Origin: Bariatricus massiliensis
GTDB taxonomy: Bacteria; Bacillota; Clostridia; Lachnospirales; Lachnospiraceae
Length of the DNA: 64,000 nt
Assembly (NCBI RefSeq): GCF_900086725.1
Contig: NZ_LT574838.1
Coordinates: 1,585,649-1,649,648 of the forward strand
Reading direction: 5' to 3'
The notes under the pieces are model-generated. The model had not been told where the DNA came from. It did no database searches and saw nothing but the letters and a program-made list of their open reading frames with translations. Below, one piece after another: positions 26,746-35,507 of the stretch; within the stretch, counting starts at the first letter, position 1; every line of letters starts with the position of its first letter. A program made the position numbers and the translations under genes.

Positions 26746-28113
26746 TCAGATTTTTTTCTTCATTTCTTTTAATACACTGACACTTATCGGTATGGCTATC
26801 GTAAAAGTACATATATCTGATATTGTTTGACACATCTGCACCCCTAAAAGGCCAAATACCTTTGGCAGGAAAAATATCAGCGGAAGAAAGAAAAGTCCCT
26901 GTCTCGCAGCAGCAATAATCGAGGCCTTCAACGATTTACCGATTGTCTGTAGCATCATATTGGACATGACTATCCACGCATTTAACGGAAACACCGCACA
27001 CTGCAGCTGCAGCGCCAGTTTTCCTATACGCACCACGTCCACATCATTGCGGAATAAGTGAACCAGCGGCCTCGCAAAGATAAAACCGGCAAGCGAAATC
27101 ACAAGAAGGGCTCCGAACGACACTTTCACACAAAAGAAAAAGGCTTCCCTGACACGCTCATATTTTTTCGCCCCATAATTGGTTCCGCACACAGGCTGAA
27201 ACCCCTGCCCGAACCCGACCATAGCCGAATTAGCGAACATGGTGATTCTGGAGACGATTCCCATAGCCGCAATGGCCGCGTCCGCATACAGGCCGCCATA
27301 CACACCGGCCGCCGTATTCAGGCAGACCGTGGCCACGCTCCCCAGACCCTGTCGGCACAGAGAAGGAACCCCTCCTTTAAAAATGTTAAAAAAATAATAT
27401 CTGGAGAACGTAAAATTCTTCCATGAAATCCGAAAATTTCCACCCTTCATACTTAATCTGAGAAGAATAAAAAAGCTGACGACCTGACTGATTACTGTGG
27501 CAAGCGCAGCGCCAGCCACCCCCATATGACATACAAATATCAGTAGCGGGTCAAGGATAATATTCAATACCGCCCCTACGGTGATGCCTATCATGGCCAA
27601 AGACGCGCTCCCTTGAAACCGAAGCTGGTTATTGATGACAAGTGAGGACATCATAAACGGCGCCCCCAGAAGAATAATCCGCAGATAACTCATGGTGTAA
27701 GGCAGAATCGTGCCGGTAGAACCCAGCAGAATTGAAAGTGGCCTTAAAAAGAGTAGTCCCAGCGCCCCGAATAGTATACCGGTGGCAAACGCCGAAAAGA
27801 AACCGGTGGCCGCCATTTTTCTGGCGTCCTCAAATTCCTGCGCCCCCAACTTTCTGGATATATAATTGCCGGAGCCGTGGCCAAAGAAAAATCCAATGGC
27901 CTGAATCATTGCCATCACCGAAAATACGACTCCCACCGCAGCAGTGGACTGTGTATTAATTCTGCCGACGAACATGGTATCCGCCATATTATAAAAAGAT
28001 GTAACAAGCATACTGATTATCGTCGGAACCGCCATTTGGCTTACAAGTCCCAGCACTGGCGCAGTAGTCATATATTCCGCCTTCTGCTCCGCCGTCATCT
28101 GCGAGATTCTCAT
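26746..28113 (-). CDS. MATE-family efflux transporter (MepA-like)
   Basis: This 455-residue protein has about 12 membrane helices and the MATE hallmarks VPTIISMLVTSFYNMADTMFVG and GFGQGFQPVCGTNYGAKKYER. It resembles the MepA/NorM-type multidrug exporters. ATG at 28113 has AGAAGG eight bases upstream; a GTG two codons earlier has worse spacing. It follows the ABC ATPase gene by about 50 bases on the same strand and may belong to the same transcript. It is only distantly similar to the other MATE gene at 21.1 kb. Confidence 0.9.
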   Translation of the reverse strand: MRISQMTAEQKAEYMTTAPVLGLVSQMAVPTIISMLVTSFYNMADTMFVGRINTQSTAAVGVVFSVMAMIQAIGFFFGHGSGNYISRKLGAQEFEDARKMAATGFFSAFATGILFGALGLLFLRPLSILLGSTGTILPYTMSYLRIILLGAPFMMSSLVINNQLRFQGSASLAMIGITVGAVLNIILDPLLIFVCHMGVAGAALATVISQVVSFFILLRLSMKGGNFRISWKNFTFSRYYFFNIFKGGVPSLCRQGLGSVATVCLNTAAGVYGGLYADAAIAAMGIVSRITMFANSAMVGFGQGFQPVCGTNYGAKKYERVREAFFFCVKVSFGALLVISLAGFIFARPLVHLFRNDVDVVRIGKLALQLQCAVFPLNAWIVMSNMMLQTIGKSLKASIIAAARQGLFFLPLIFFLPKVFGLLGVQMCQTISDICTFTIAIPISVSVLKEMKKKI

Positions 28114-28164
28114 ACCCACAACCTTCTTTCTAAAATATCATTTCTCCCTCTTCCTATACTTACC

Positions 28165-28743
28165 TTATGGCATCTCAAGCAAAGCCGCTGCCCCAAATAA
28201 GCGGGGTTCTTCTTTGTCATGGGTCACTACAATCAAAGTCTTTCCTTCCGTATATTCTTTGATTACCCGAAGTACAGCCGCCTTGGTTTCCTCGTCCAGC
28301 CCCTTCAGCGGTTCATCCATAACGATGCACTCGGCGTCTGCCAGAAGGGCTCTCACGACAGCCACCCTGCGCCTCATCCCTCCGCTCAGTTCTCTCACCG
28401 GCTTATGGAAAGCCTCCGACAAACGCACGGCCTCCATGGTATCCCGAATCTGCGCCTCGCCGATTCTCCCTTTACCTACTAAACGTATGTTGGCTTCAGC
28501 GCTTAAATTCTCGCACAGTCTGTCCTCTTGAAAGACCGCGCTCAGCCTTCCATAAGGCACACCTGATACTTTCCCTGCATCCGCTTTCTCAATTCCCAGA
28601 ATAATATGAAGAAGCGTCGTTTTGCCACAGCCCGACTCCCCCAAGATACAAGTAGTCTTTTTCTCCGGGAAACGAAACGAAAAATCCCTCAGCACCTGAA
28701 GATTATTATATGATTTTGACAAATGCTCTACAATTATATCCAT
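28165..28743 (-). CDS. NitT/TauT-type ABC transporter ATPase
   Basis: This 192-residue nucleotide-binding subunit is short but complete: Walker A GESGCGKTTL near 36, Q-loop VFQEDRL near 70, signature LSGGMRRRVAVVRAL near 118, Walker B CIVMDEPLKGLD and H-loop VVTHDKEE. It is the SsuB/TauB type, missing the C-terminal extension of longer members. It starts two bases after the permease stop. Together with the permease and lipoprotein upstream it forms one importer. Confidence 0.9.
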   Translation of the reverse strand: MDIIVEHLSKSYNNLQVLRDFSFRFPEKKTTCILGESGCGKTTLLHIILGIEKADAGKVSGVPYGRLSAVFQEDRLCENLSAEANIRLVGKGRIGEAQIRDTMEAVRLSEAFHKPVRELSGGMRRRVAVVRALLADAECIVMDEPLKGLDEETKAAVLRVIKEYTEGKTLIVVTHDKEEPRLFGAAALLEMP

Positions 28744-28745
28744 TA

Positions 28746-29549
28746 TTACATCCTCTCAATCCTTTCTTCCAGCCTCCCAAGAAGCCAAAGAAAACATTTC
28801 TCGAATAAAAAGCTGATAGCAATAATGACAATCGTCCACGCAAACAAATCCGGCGTATTCAAATATACTTTTGCGTGATACAGCTTCTCCCCGATAGAAC
28901 CCGACGGCACGCCGATTACCTCTGCCGCCACACCGGCTTTCCAGCAGAGCCCTAGTCCCAATGTACAGGCCGTCACCAGATAAGGCAGCACTTGCGACAG
29001 ATAGATAGTAAAAGCCCGTTTCCGCAGAGGCACTGAAAATACATCCGCCATCTCCAAAAGCTTTCTATCAGTCTGGCCGATTCCTGTAAGTAAATTCGTA
29101 TATACCACAGGCAGCACCATGAGAAATGAAATAAATACCGACAGATTCTTTGAGGGAATCCATATCAGGCAGAGAATAATGAAAGAAGCGACAGGTGTGG
29201 ATTTAATCACAGCCATAAGAGGGGTCAGCAAGGCCGCCGCCACCCAGAAACGGTGGGCCAGTATGGCCAGCACAATTCCCAGCGCCAGAGCAAGCACAAA
29301 TCCAGCTCCTATCCTGCCGCAGCTAAATGCGGCGGAGCGCCAGAAATCACCGGTACAGACAAGTTCCCCCAGCTTTTTTACCACAGAAACAGGAGACGCC
29401 AAAAGAATCTCCTGTTCCAGTTTCATACTGGCAGCCTGCCATACCAGAAGCCAAAACAAGATTGCCGGCGCCTTTGCCAGCCAGGCAGGAATATTTACTT
29501 TTGATTTGTGATTGTAGTTTGAATTACCGTTCGTAGTAGAAGGCATCAT
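28746..29549 (-). CDS. NitT/TauT-type ABC transporter permease
   Basis: About 267 residues with six helices and the EAA-type loop GIGQTDRKLLEMADVFSVPLRKR near 175-200. It is similar to SsuC/TauC permeases. The frame is open to an ATG at 29588, but the ATG at 29549 (MMPSTTNG) has GGAGGG ten bases upstream. Either start overlaps the end of the binding-protein gene. Family substrates include sulfonates, nitrate and pyrimidine precursors; which applies here is unknown. Confidence 0.85.
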   Translation of the reverse strand: MMPSTTNGNSNYNHKSKVNIPAWLAKAPAILFWLLVWQAASMKLEQEILLASPVSVVKKLGELVCTGDFWRSAAFSCGRIGAGFVLALALGIVLAILAHRFWVAAALLTPLMAVIKSTPVASFIILCLIWIPSKNLSVFISFLMVLPVVYTNLLTGIGQTDRKLLEMADVFSVPLRKRAFTIYLSQVLPYLVTACTLGLGLCWKAGVAAEVIGVPSGSIGEKLYHAKVYLNTPDLFAWTIVIIAISFLFEKCFLWLLGRLEERIERM

Positions 29550-30507
29550 CCGGCATAGTCCCTCCGATAGTTTCCGGGTTTTGTGCATTGAGTGTCTCCA
29601 GATATCCGGACAACATTGTCTTCATCTCGGCGCCCTCGATAAATACAATACTACATTCCGGGATAGCCTTGGCAGCGATCTCACTCGCCACGATATCATG
29701 GGCGCCGATAATCTCTGCCGCCGCATCTGCCTTATTGTTCACAAAATCCACAGACTTTTTATAAGCATCCATAAAGTGAGCGACCTCATCCTTATGTGCT
29801 TCCAGAAATTCATTTCTGACGACTACCGCCCCAGTCACAAGTTTGCTGCCGTCATCCTTTCCAGTTTCCCACAATTCGTTTAGATCCAGCGCCACTCTGA
29901 GCTGTTCATTTTTGGCCAGAGCGGTAGTGACAAATGGCTGCGGCAGAAGCCCCACCGCTGTATTGTCCGCCGCCAAAGCAGATACCACCTCAGCATGTTC
30001 AGACTTGTACTCTATCGTGACATCAGACACCGGGTCGATTCCATTGGCCTCCAGAACAGAATTTAACGCGTATTCAGGAGTGGCTCCTTTCCCACTGGCA
30101 TAGATTGTCTTGCCCTTCAAGTCCTCTACGGACTGGATGCCGTCACCATTTTCCACCAGATAAAGTACACCCAGTGTATTGACGGCAAGAACACTGATTT
30201 GTTTCTGTGTCTTATTATAAAGCACAGATGCCAGATTAGCCGGAACTGCGGCAATATCCACCTGCCCCTGCACAATCATAGGCACAATCTCGTCGGGAGA
30301 CGCCACAATAGAAACATTATAGTTTTCATCGTCAAGTATTTGTGCCATTCCCATAGCCGTAGGCCCCTTTAACGCCCCCAGCTTTATGACTACCTGTGGT
30401 TCAGAGGACTTATCCTCTTCCTTCTTCTCTTCAGCCCCACATCCCACAAGCACACTGATACTCATAACAAAAGTCAGCAAAACAGTAACTATTTTTTTCT
30501 TTCTCAT
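29524..30507 (-). CDS. NitT/TauT-type substrate-binding lipoprotein
   Basis: This 327-residue lipoprotein has a signal peptide ending LVGC at about residue 22, an acidic linker and an NMT1/SsuA-like periplasmic-binding fold. Features include VVIKLGALKGPTAMGMA, VPMIVQGQVDIAAVPANLA and GKTIYASGKGATPEYAL. It delivers the unknown ligand to the adjacent permease. ATG at 30507 has GGGAGGAAAGG upstream; a Met ten codons earlier lies before the ribosome binding site. An extended -10 (TGTGGTATAAT, 30545-30555 on the minus strand), inside the structured element upstream, is the likely promoter. Confidence 0.9.
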   Translation of the reverse strand: MRKKKIVTVLLTFVMSISVLVGCGAEEKKEEDKSSEPQVVIKLGALKGPTAMGMAQILDDENYNVSIVASPDEIVPMIVQGQVDIAAVPANLASVLYNKTQKQISVLAVNTLGVLYLVENGDGIQSVEDLKGKTIYASGKGATPEYALNSVLEANGIDPVSDVTIEYKSEHAEVVSALAADNTAVGLLPQPFVTTALAKNEQLRVALDLNELWETGKDDGSKLVTGAVVVRNEFLEAHKDEVAHFMDAYKKSVDFVNNKADAAAEIIGAHDIVASEIAAKAIPECSIVFIEGAEMKTMLSGYLETLNAQNPETIGGTMPDDAFYYER

Positions 30508-30544
30508 AATCTTCCTTTCCTCCCTATCTCCTATCATATCACAG

Positions 30545-30688
30545 ATTATACCACAAACGCAGAAAAGGAAGCGGCGCTTTGCGCCATTTACTTTTCAAGT
30601 GGTGGCTTGCCGGTATAATATGCCGCTTAGGCGGCATAAAGGCAATGCAATTGCCTTAATTGCACTTATGTGCAATTATTATACCACA
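30545..30688. repeat. Cloverleaf-forming intergenic element
   Basis: Bases 612-619 (of 30xxx) GGTATAAT pair with 678-685 ATTATACC and enclose three contiguous perfect hairpins: 620-637 (ATGCCGC-TTAG-GCGGCAT), 639-657 (AAGGCAAT-GCA-ATTGCCTT) and 658-677 (AATTGCAC-TTAT-GTGCAATT). Only one base (638) is unpaired at the junction. A further copy of ATTATACCACA at 30545-30555 repeats 30678-30688 and flanks another hairpin (GAAAAG..GGCGC-TTT-GCGCC..CTTTTC, 30562-30596). On the minus strand both copies read TGTGGTATAAT, an extended -10; the one at 30545 probably drives the ABC operon. It is not a tRNA: there is no T arm or anticodon loop of seven. Confidence 0.85.
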
Positions 30689-30697
30689 TTGGCCCGT

Positions 30698-32539
30698 CTA
30701 GGAACATATGCAGTCTAGAAAACGCCTGCCGTATTTCTCGTATTTGAATTCTCCCACACCGGACACTTTGAGCATTTCCTCCCTTGAAGCCGGTCTCAGG
30801 ATACACATATGGGTCAATGTCTTATCCGAAAATACCATATACGGAGGTACCTTTTCCTCTCTTGCAATCTCGCTCCTAAGAGCGCGCAGCCGCTCAAACA
30901 GGTTCTCATCCTCCTCGGTAAATTCTGTGCCTGCCTCCATACTCTTCCCCCGTCTTTTTCCTTTCTTTTCCTTTGCCGGGCGCTCCTGCTCTTTCGCCAT
31001 CTTCATAGTCACCGTAACGTCTTCCCCAAAAAGCTCCTCAGACTTTGACGTCAGCTTGACAATAGCATAGGTATCATTGGTCACCTCCAGATATTCTTGG
31101 AGAAGAAGGTAGTTCAGCACCTGCCTAAGCTTATATGCAGGAACTTTCGGAAGGCTCCCGTAATATGGATTCTCATCCATATGATAATTCCGGATTTTAG
31201 CCGTGTTCGCCCCATGCAGGGTATCTATAATGACCGCCGCGCCATAACGCTGCCGGCTGGACTGCACACATTTCACGATAGCCCGGGCGGCCTCCGTAAC
31301 ATCCACTGTCTCGAATTGGCTGAGACAATTACTGCAGTTGCCACAATAATTAGGCCCATACTCTCCGAAATAGCGCAGAATATAATCCCGGAGACACTCA
31401 TTTGTAAAACAGTAGTATGTCATCTTCTTAAGACGCTCCCTGTCACGCTGGGCCACAATTTCGCGGCTGAGTTCATCCAGCTCCTCGTTATCCTGATTAT
31501 TGTCAATAAAAAACTGATTGGTGATAACGTCCTGACCGCTGTAGAGCAGAAGGCATTCTGCCGCCTCCCCGTCACGTCCGGCCCTCCCGGCCTCCTGATA
31601 ATAGGATTCCATATTTTTCGGCATGCCATAATGTATGACAAAGCGGACATCCGACTTATCGATTCCCATTCCAAAGGCATTCGTCGCCACCATTATCCTC
31701 GCCCTGTCGTAGATAAAATCCTCCTGATTATTCCTTCTCTCTGTGTCAGAAAGCCCTGCGTGATATCTTGTCACGGAGAACCCGTCACGTATGAGATTCA
31801 TACTGACCTCCTCCACTACCTTTCGAGTCAGGCAATAGATAATGCCGCTGTCCTCCGGATGACGCTCAAGAAAATTCTTTGCGGAAGCATATCGGTCCTT
31901 AGGAGACTGCACTGCAAAGTATAAATTAGGACGGTCAAATCCAGTAGTCATAACATTTGGATTCTGCAGCATCAGTATATCCATAATGTCATCCCTTACA
32001 GTCTCCGTCGCCGTGGCGGTAAACGCGCTCACAACGGGGCGCTTGGGAAGACGCCGGATAAAATCTACTATCTTTAGGTAACTGGGGCGGAAGTCCTGCC
32101 CCCACTGAGAGACGCAGTGGGCTTCATCCACCGCTATCATAGAAATCTTCACCCTCTCATCGAGCGCGAAGTTCAGAAATTCCTCTGTGACCAGACGCTC
32201 CGGCGCGACATAGATAATAGGGTATCTGCCTGCCCGCGCATATTCCAGAACTTTATGGTACTGCCCCGGAGTCAATGAACTGTTCAGATAAGCCGCCAGA
32301 ATTCCCGCCTGATTCAAATTCCCTACCTGATCCTTCATCAAAGATATCAGCGGCGATATGACCAGTGTAATTCCATCCATCATCAACGCCGGAATCTGAT
32401 ATACCATGGATTTCCCCGCCCCCGTGGGCATGATTCCCAGCACATCTCTTCCTTTCAATATGCTCTCTATCAAATCGTTCTGGCCGTCCCGGAACGTGTC
32501 ATAACCAAAATACTGTTTCAAAATATCATATTGTGTCAT
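30698..32539 (-). CDS. recQ: ATP-dependent DNA helicase RecQ
   Basis: This 613-residue 3'-5' helicase has Walker A MPTGAGKS near 37, the DEAH box VDEAHCVSQWG near 137, a helicase C domain with QEAGRAGRDG near 318, a zinc-binding region (CLRDYILRYFGE...CGNCSNC) near 365-400, a winged helix and a C-terminal HRDC domain (about 535-613). It acts in recombination and replication-fork repair. AAGGAG precedes the ATG. The length is normal for RecQ. Confidence 0.96.
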   Translation of the reverse strand: MTQYDILKQYFGYDTFRDGQNDLIESILKGRDVLGIMPTGAGKSMVYQIPALMMDGITLVISPLISLMKDQVGNLNQAGILAAYLNSSLTPGQYHKVLEYARAGRYPIIYVAPERLVTEEFLNFALDERVKISMIAVDEAHCVSQWGQDFRPSYLKIVDFIRRLPKRPVVSAFTATATETVRDDIMDILMLQNPNVMTTGFDRPNLYFAVQSPKDRYASAKNFLERHPEDSGIIYCLTRKVVEEVSMNLIRDGFSVTRYHAGLSDTERRNNQEDFIYDRARIMVATNAFGMGIDKSDVRFVIHYGMPKNMESYYQEAGRAGRDGEAAECLLLYSGQDVITNQFFIDNNQDNEELDELSREIVAQRDRERLKKMTYYCFTNECLRDYILRYFGEYGPNYCGNCSNCLSQFETVDVTEAARAIVKCVQSSRQRYGAAVIIDTLHGANTAKIRNYHMDENPYYGSLPKVPAYKLRQVLNYLLLQEYLEVTNDTYAIVKLTSKSEELFGEDVTVTMKMAKEQERPAKEKKGKRRGKSMEAGTEFTEEDENLFERLRALRSEIAREEKVPPYMVFSDKTLTHMCILRPASREEMLKVSGVGEFKYEKYGRRFLDCICS

Positions 32540-32581
32540 AAAGTCTCCTTCTTTGAATAAAGTGATCGCGCTACCGAGACG

Positions 32582-32613
32582 AAAAGACCGGCATACATTT
32601 TTGCATGCCGGTC
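32582..32613 (-). terminator. Terminator of the C39-like peptidase gene
   Basis: On the minus strand GACCGGCAT / ATGCCGGTC (9 bp, 10-base loop) is followed by Ts. Confidence 0.85.
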
Positions 32614-32644
32614 CACTAAGTCCAACCGTCTGTTTCTTTCTGAA

Positions 32645-33565
32645 CTACGGAGTTGAAAATGCCCACATTGCTTTCATCTGCTCCATAATCTTTGACAATT
32701 CCCACCGCTTGCGGGTATTCACTTGGCTGTTGGGGTCATTCACAACGATAGACCCGTCCGAAGTCATCCCTGCCAATACGATAAAATGTCCTTGGTCTGT
32801 AAAATCCCCCGGCCCCATACTGCAGATGACGGGATGTCCCGCCGCAAGCTCTGCTCTGACAGCCGCCTCGCTCCATGCAGGTTCATACGAACGCAGGCCA
32901 AGCTTTGACGCGCCTTCGGACATCAGCGCCCAAGATGTTCCCACTTCCTCTGTGTAGTACCCTTCCGCCGCACTGAAATCTGCAATCCGCTTCGGTGTCA
33001 TGGAAGTATCTCCGGTGAGTGCCGTCACTACCATAGACAGTGACGTTGGGCCGCATCCATCGATGGCAACCAATCCATTTCCATAAGTGGCATACCCCCA
33101 AGCCTGATCCCACTGGTAATAGATTGGTATGTCCTTCTGGATATAGTACGTAAGCAGATCCACCGGCTCCAAGGCCGTCTTATTGACAGCTTCCGTCCCT
33201 TTCTCCATGTACACCGGATAGTCGATCACCCATTGAAGGGCTTCCTCATGGCCAATAAAATATTCTATCAAAAAATCCGGATACTTCTCCCTGTTCAATA
33301 TAATCTCCGATACCTCCGGATGCTTTTTATATAACGCTCCCAGCTGCCTGCCATAAATATCACTTGCAAGCACCTTGCCTATCTTACTCTCTATATTCGA
33401 CTTACTGGCTGCCGCCGTGTTAATCTCTGCGCTGCTTTCTACCTGCTTCTGATTCCCCTTTGCGGTATTCCCCCTGCCTGCCGCCAGCAGTGCCAGACAG
33501 ACACCCCCCGCAGTGATACCGCATATCAATCTCCGCCTCAGCTCTTTCCTTCTATTCCGTGACAT
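32645..33565 (-). CDS. Exported C39-like cysteine peptidase
   Basis: This 306-residue protein has an N-terminal basic stretch and a membrane/signal helix (about 10-29), a helical region, then a papain-like C39_2 domain (about 145-306). The predicted active site is Cys171 in DGCGPTSLSM, His in QGHFIVLAG near 265 and Asp in VNDPNSQVN. Family members are secreted or surface-tethered peptidases, some acting on the cell envelope; the substrate is unknown. It is followed by its own terminator. Confidence 0.85.
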   Translation of the reverse strand: MSRNRRKELRRRLICGITAGGVCLALLAAGRGNTAKGNQKQVESSAEINTAAASKSNIESKIGKVLASDIYGRQLGALYKKHPEVSEIILNREKYPDFLIEYFIGHEEALQWVIDYPVYMEKGTEAVNKTALEPVDLLTYYIQKDIPIYYQWDQAWGYATYGNGLVAIDGCGPTSLSMVVTALTGDTSMTPKRIADFSAAEGYYTEEVGTSWALMSEGASKLGLRSYEPAWSEAAVRAELAAGHPVICSMGPGDFTDQGHFIVLAGMTSDGSIVVNDPNSQVNTRKRWELSKIMEQMKAMWAFSTP

Positions 33566-33711
33566 AGTGCATCCTTATCCCTTCTGAATCAAGCTCTGAG
33601 TCAATGTTTTATGTGTTATTTACTTTACCACATTTTTGGTCAGAATACACTATGTTTCAACCGGTTTATGAAAAATTTAAGATATCAGGTCGAATCCTGT
33701 CACGGCTGTTT

Positions 33712-34743
33712 CTACTTTAAATTCACGGTAAATGGCGCTCCTGTCTCCTTATAATCATCGTTCTCCCGTCCGCTTTCCTTAGCAAATTCTGCCGCGTAAG
33801 GTGTCAGGGTCAACGTCTTGGCCTCATTGTCAATGACATTCTTTCCTTCATCCATAGGATAATTAGGGTCTGCAATCACATAGCCTTCATTTCCATGGCT
33901 TTGTCTCAGTTCAAACACGATAGGCCTTCCCATATCATCAGTTCCAGTTAATTTGAGATGATAGGTCAATTTGTCGCCGGATAAACGGAAGAATAGTTTA
34001 TCTCCCATGGCATTTCTTGAAAGTTCCGTGAAAGTAACTTCATTGCCGTCCGGAAGACTGATCGTCTGATCCACGGGAATGTGCACCGTGTCCGCGGCCA
34101 GCTTTGCGCCGTCAGCCGTAAATTGGAATGCCCAAGTGCGGGAATGTAAGCCCTGCATATCCTGCATCACTATTTCCATATCCATTTTTTCATTCTCACG
34201 AATCATATCCTTCTCCAGACTATAAGTCATAATGCTGAGGAATGTCTGGTCATCCTCCTGACTTACCCCTCCGCCTCCGGCATAGCTGGCGACTCTCCCG
34301 TTGATGTAAACGGTACTGTCTATGGAAGGCCAAGCCTCCGCGCCCACCTTCTCACCCGCATCAATCGTAGTGGAAACAGTGAGCTCATTACCGTCGAGCA
34401 CCACCGAATTAAGCTGGACAGTCACGCCATCCTTCGTGATGGCCTCGCCGATACATTCCTCATAATTCTGAACCTCCGCCCCGAACCAGCTTCCAATATA
34501 ATAGGAAGCCAATTTAACACCGGCGTTTACCTGTGAACCAAAAGGCCCAGCGGCCAGCAGTCCTACGCCCAGCACCGCACAGGCGGCAACAGCCCAACGC
34601 CTGCCCCGTTTTTTGGCGTGAAGTTTATCCATGACTTTCTTTTTTGTCCTCTTTGTCTCAATATCCGAACAAGAAGCACCTGTAAACTCTGTGATATCCG
34701 TCTCAATTTCATTCATCATTCTATAAATATTGTCATTACTCAT
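33712..34743 (-). CDS. DUF4179 anti-sigma-like membrane protein
   Basis: This 343-residue protein has a cytoplasmic N-terminal region (1-48), one membrane helix (about 49-67), then an extracellular beta-rich domain of the DUF4179 type (LNSVVLDGNELTVSTTI). Its ATG overlaps the stop of the ECF sigma gene by four bases (ATGA). Such pairs act as sigma factor and membrane anti-sigma sensor of envelope conditions; this role is inferred from context and family. Confidence 0.85.
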   Translation of the reverse strand: MSNDNIYRMMNEIETDITEFTGASCSDIETKRTKKKVMDKLHAKKRGRRWAVAACAVLGVGLLAAGPFGSQVNAGVKLASYYIGSWFGAEVQNYEECIGEAITKDGVTVQLNSVVLDGNELTVSTTIDAGEKVGAEAWPSIDSTVYINGRVASYAGGGGVSQEDDQTFLSIMTYSLEKDMIRENEKMDMEIVMQDMQGLHSRTWAFQFTADGAKLAADTVHIPVDQTISLPDGNEVTFTELSRNAMGDKLFFRLSGDKLTYHLKLTGTDDMGRPIVFELRQSHGNEGYVIADPNYPMDEGKNVIDNEAKTLTLTPYAAEFAKESGRENDDYKETGAPFTVNLK

Positions 34744-35297
34744 TGTCCGCTCCCTTCCCGCACCGGAAATAATTTTCTAATTTTTTTCTTTCCGCGCGAT
34801 ACCCGATTATAAATTACATCCTTTGTCATGCCAGTTTCTGCACTCACTTCCTCGAAACTTTTATCCTCCACATACAGCTTTGTGAAGAGCTCCCTATCCT
34901 TTGGCCTAAGACAGGAAAGCATCTGTTCTACCTCCCTTGAGACCTCTTTTGCCATAATCCGGTCGTAGGAATCATCCGGAGCGGCAATTGTTACGTCCTC
35001 AATGGACTCCGTCTGAAGCTCCCGCAAATATTTCCGCAGATAATCTACAGACTTGAATCGGGCGATACCCGCAATCCAGTTCTGGAATGAGTTTTTATAT
35101 TCATCATAGTATTCGATATTCTTCCACACTCCTAGGAATACATCACTGATACATTCCTCGTGGTATTGCGGCAGCGCATACAGCTTTTTTCTCACAATCG
35201 CTGTCACAAGACCATTATATTCCTCAATCACCCAGACAAGCGCTTTCTCATCGTGGAGTCTGAGCTGCCGGAGATAATTGTCCTTATTAATTTTCAT
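34740..35297 (-). CDS. ECF-type RNA polymerase sigma factor
   Basis: This 185-residue sigma-70 family protein has region 2 (about 20-90: CISDVFLGVWKNIEYYD, then NWIAGIARFKSVDYLRK) and region 4 (about 125-178: LRPKDRELFTKLYVEDKSFEEVSAETGM, a helix-turn-helix). Regions 1.1 and 3 are missing, as expected for ECF factors. AAAGGAG precedes the ATG. It is translationally coupled to the DUF4179 anti-sigma gene. The leader holds interleaved inverted repeats that may regulate it. Confidence 0.9.
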   Translation of the reverse strand: MKINKDNYLRQLRLHDEKALVWVIEEYNGLVTAIVRKKLYALPQYHEECISDVFLGVWKNIEYYDEYKNSFQNWIAGIARFKSVDYLRKYLRELQTESIEDVTIAAPDDSYDRIMAKEVSREVEQMLSCLRPKDRELFTKLYVEDKSFEEVSAETGMTKDVIYNRVSRGKKKIRKLFPVREGSGQ

Positions 35298-35331
35298 ATT
35301 GTCGTCTCCTTTAAGCCTGCCGGCAGTTATT

Positions 35332-35367
35332 CAAAGTGGATACCCGAACCCACTTTGTTTTTCGGGT
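35332..35367 (-). promoter_or_regulatory. Interleaved inverted repeats in the sigma operon leader
   Basis: Read on the minus strand: ACCCGAA (35367-35361), CAAAGTGG (35357-35350), TTCGGGT (35348-35342), CCACTTTG (35339-35332). The first pairs with the third and the second with the fourth, so the two perfect stems exclude each other or form a tight pseudoknot. They end 35 bases before the sigma start codon. Confidence 0.6.
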
Positions 35368-35433
35368 TTTCTGCAGTAATGACGCGTCTACACTTATTAC
35401 TTCGTATCATAACATAGATTTCTATCATTATTT

Positions 35434-35481
35434 TAAAAAAAGACAGACATTCGGCTCACTTTCACACTCGAATGTCTGTCT
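35434..35481 (-). terminator. Terminator of the VTC-DUF4956-DUF4353 operon
   Basis: AGACAGACATTCG (35441-35453) and CGAATGTCTGTCT (35469-35481) form a perfect 13-bp stem, followed on the minus strand by six to seven Ts. Confidence 0.9.
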
Positions 35482-35507
35482 AATATCTAATTTTCCTATA
35501 ACGCTAA

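Noticed and set aside
30612..30685. A tRNA or tRNA-like gene
   Set aside because: The cloverleaf has loops of 3-4 bases, no T-loop or D-loop consensus and no seven-base anticodon loop.
33684..33710. tRNA 3'-end fragment (TCAGGTCGAATCCTGTCACG)
   Set aside because: It resembles a T arm but the loop is one base short and there is no anticodon or acceptor partner nearby; the match is too short.
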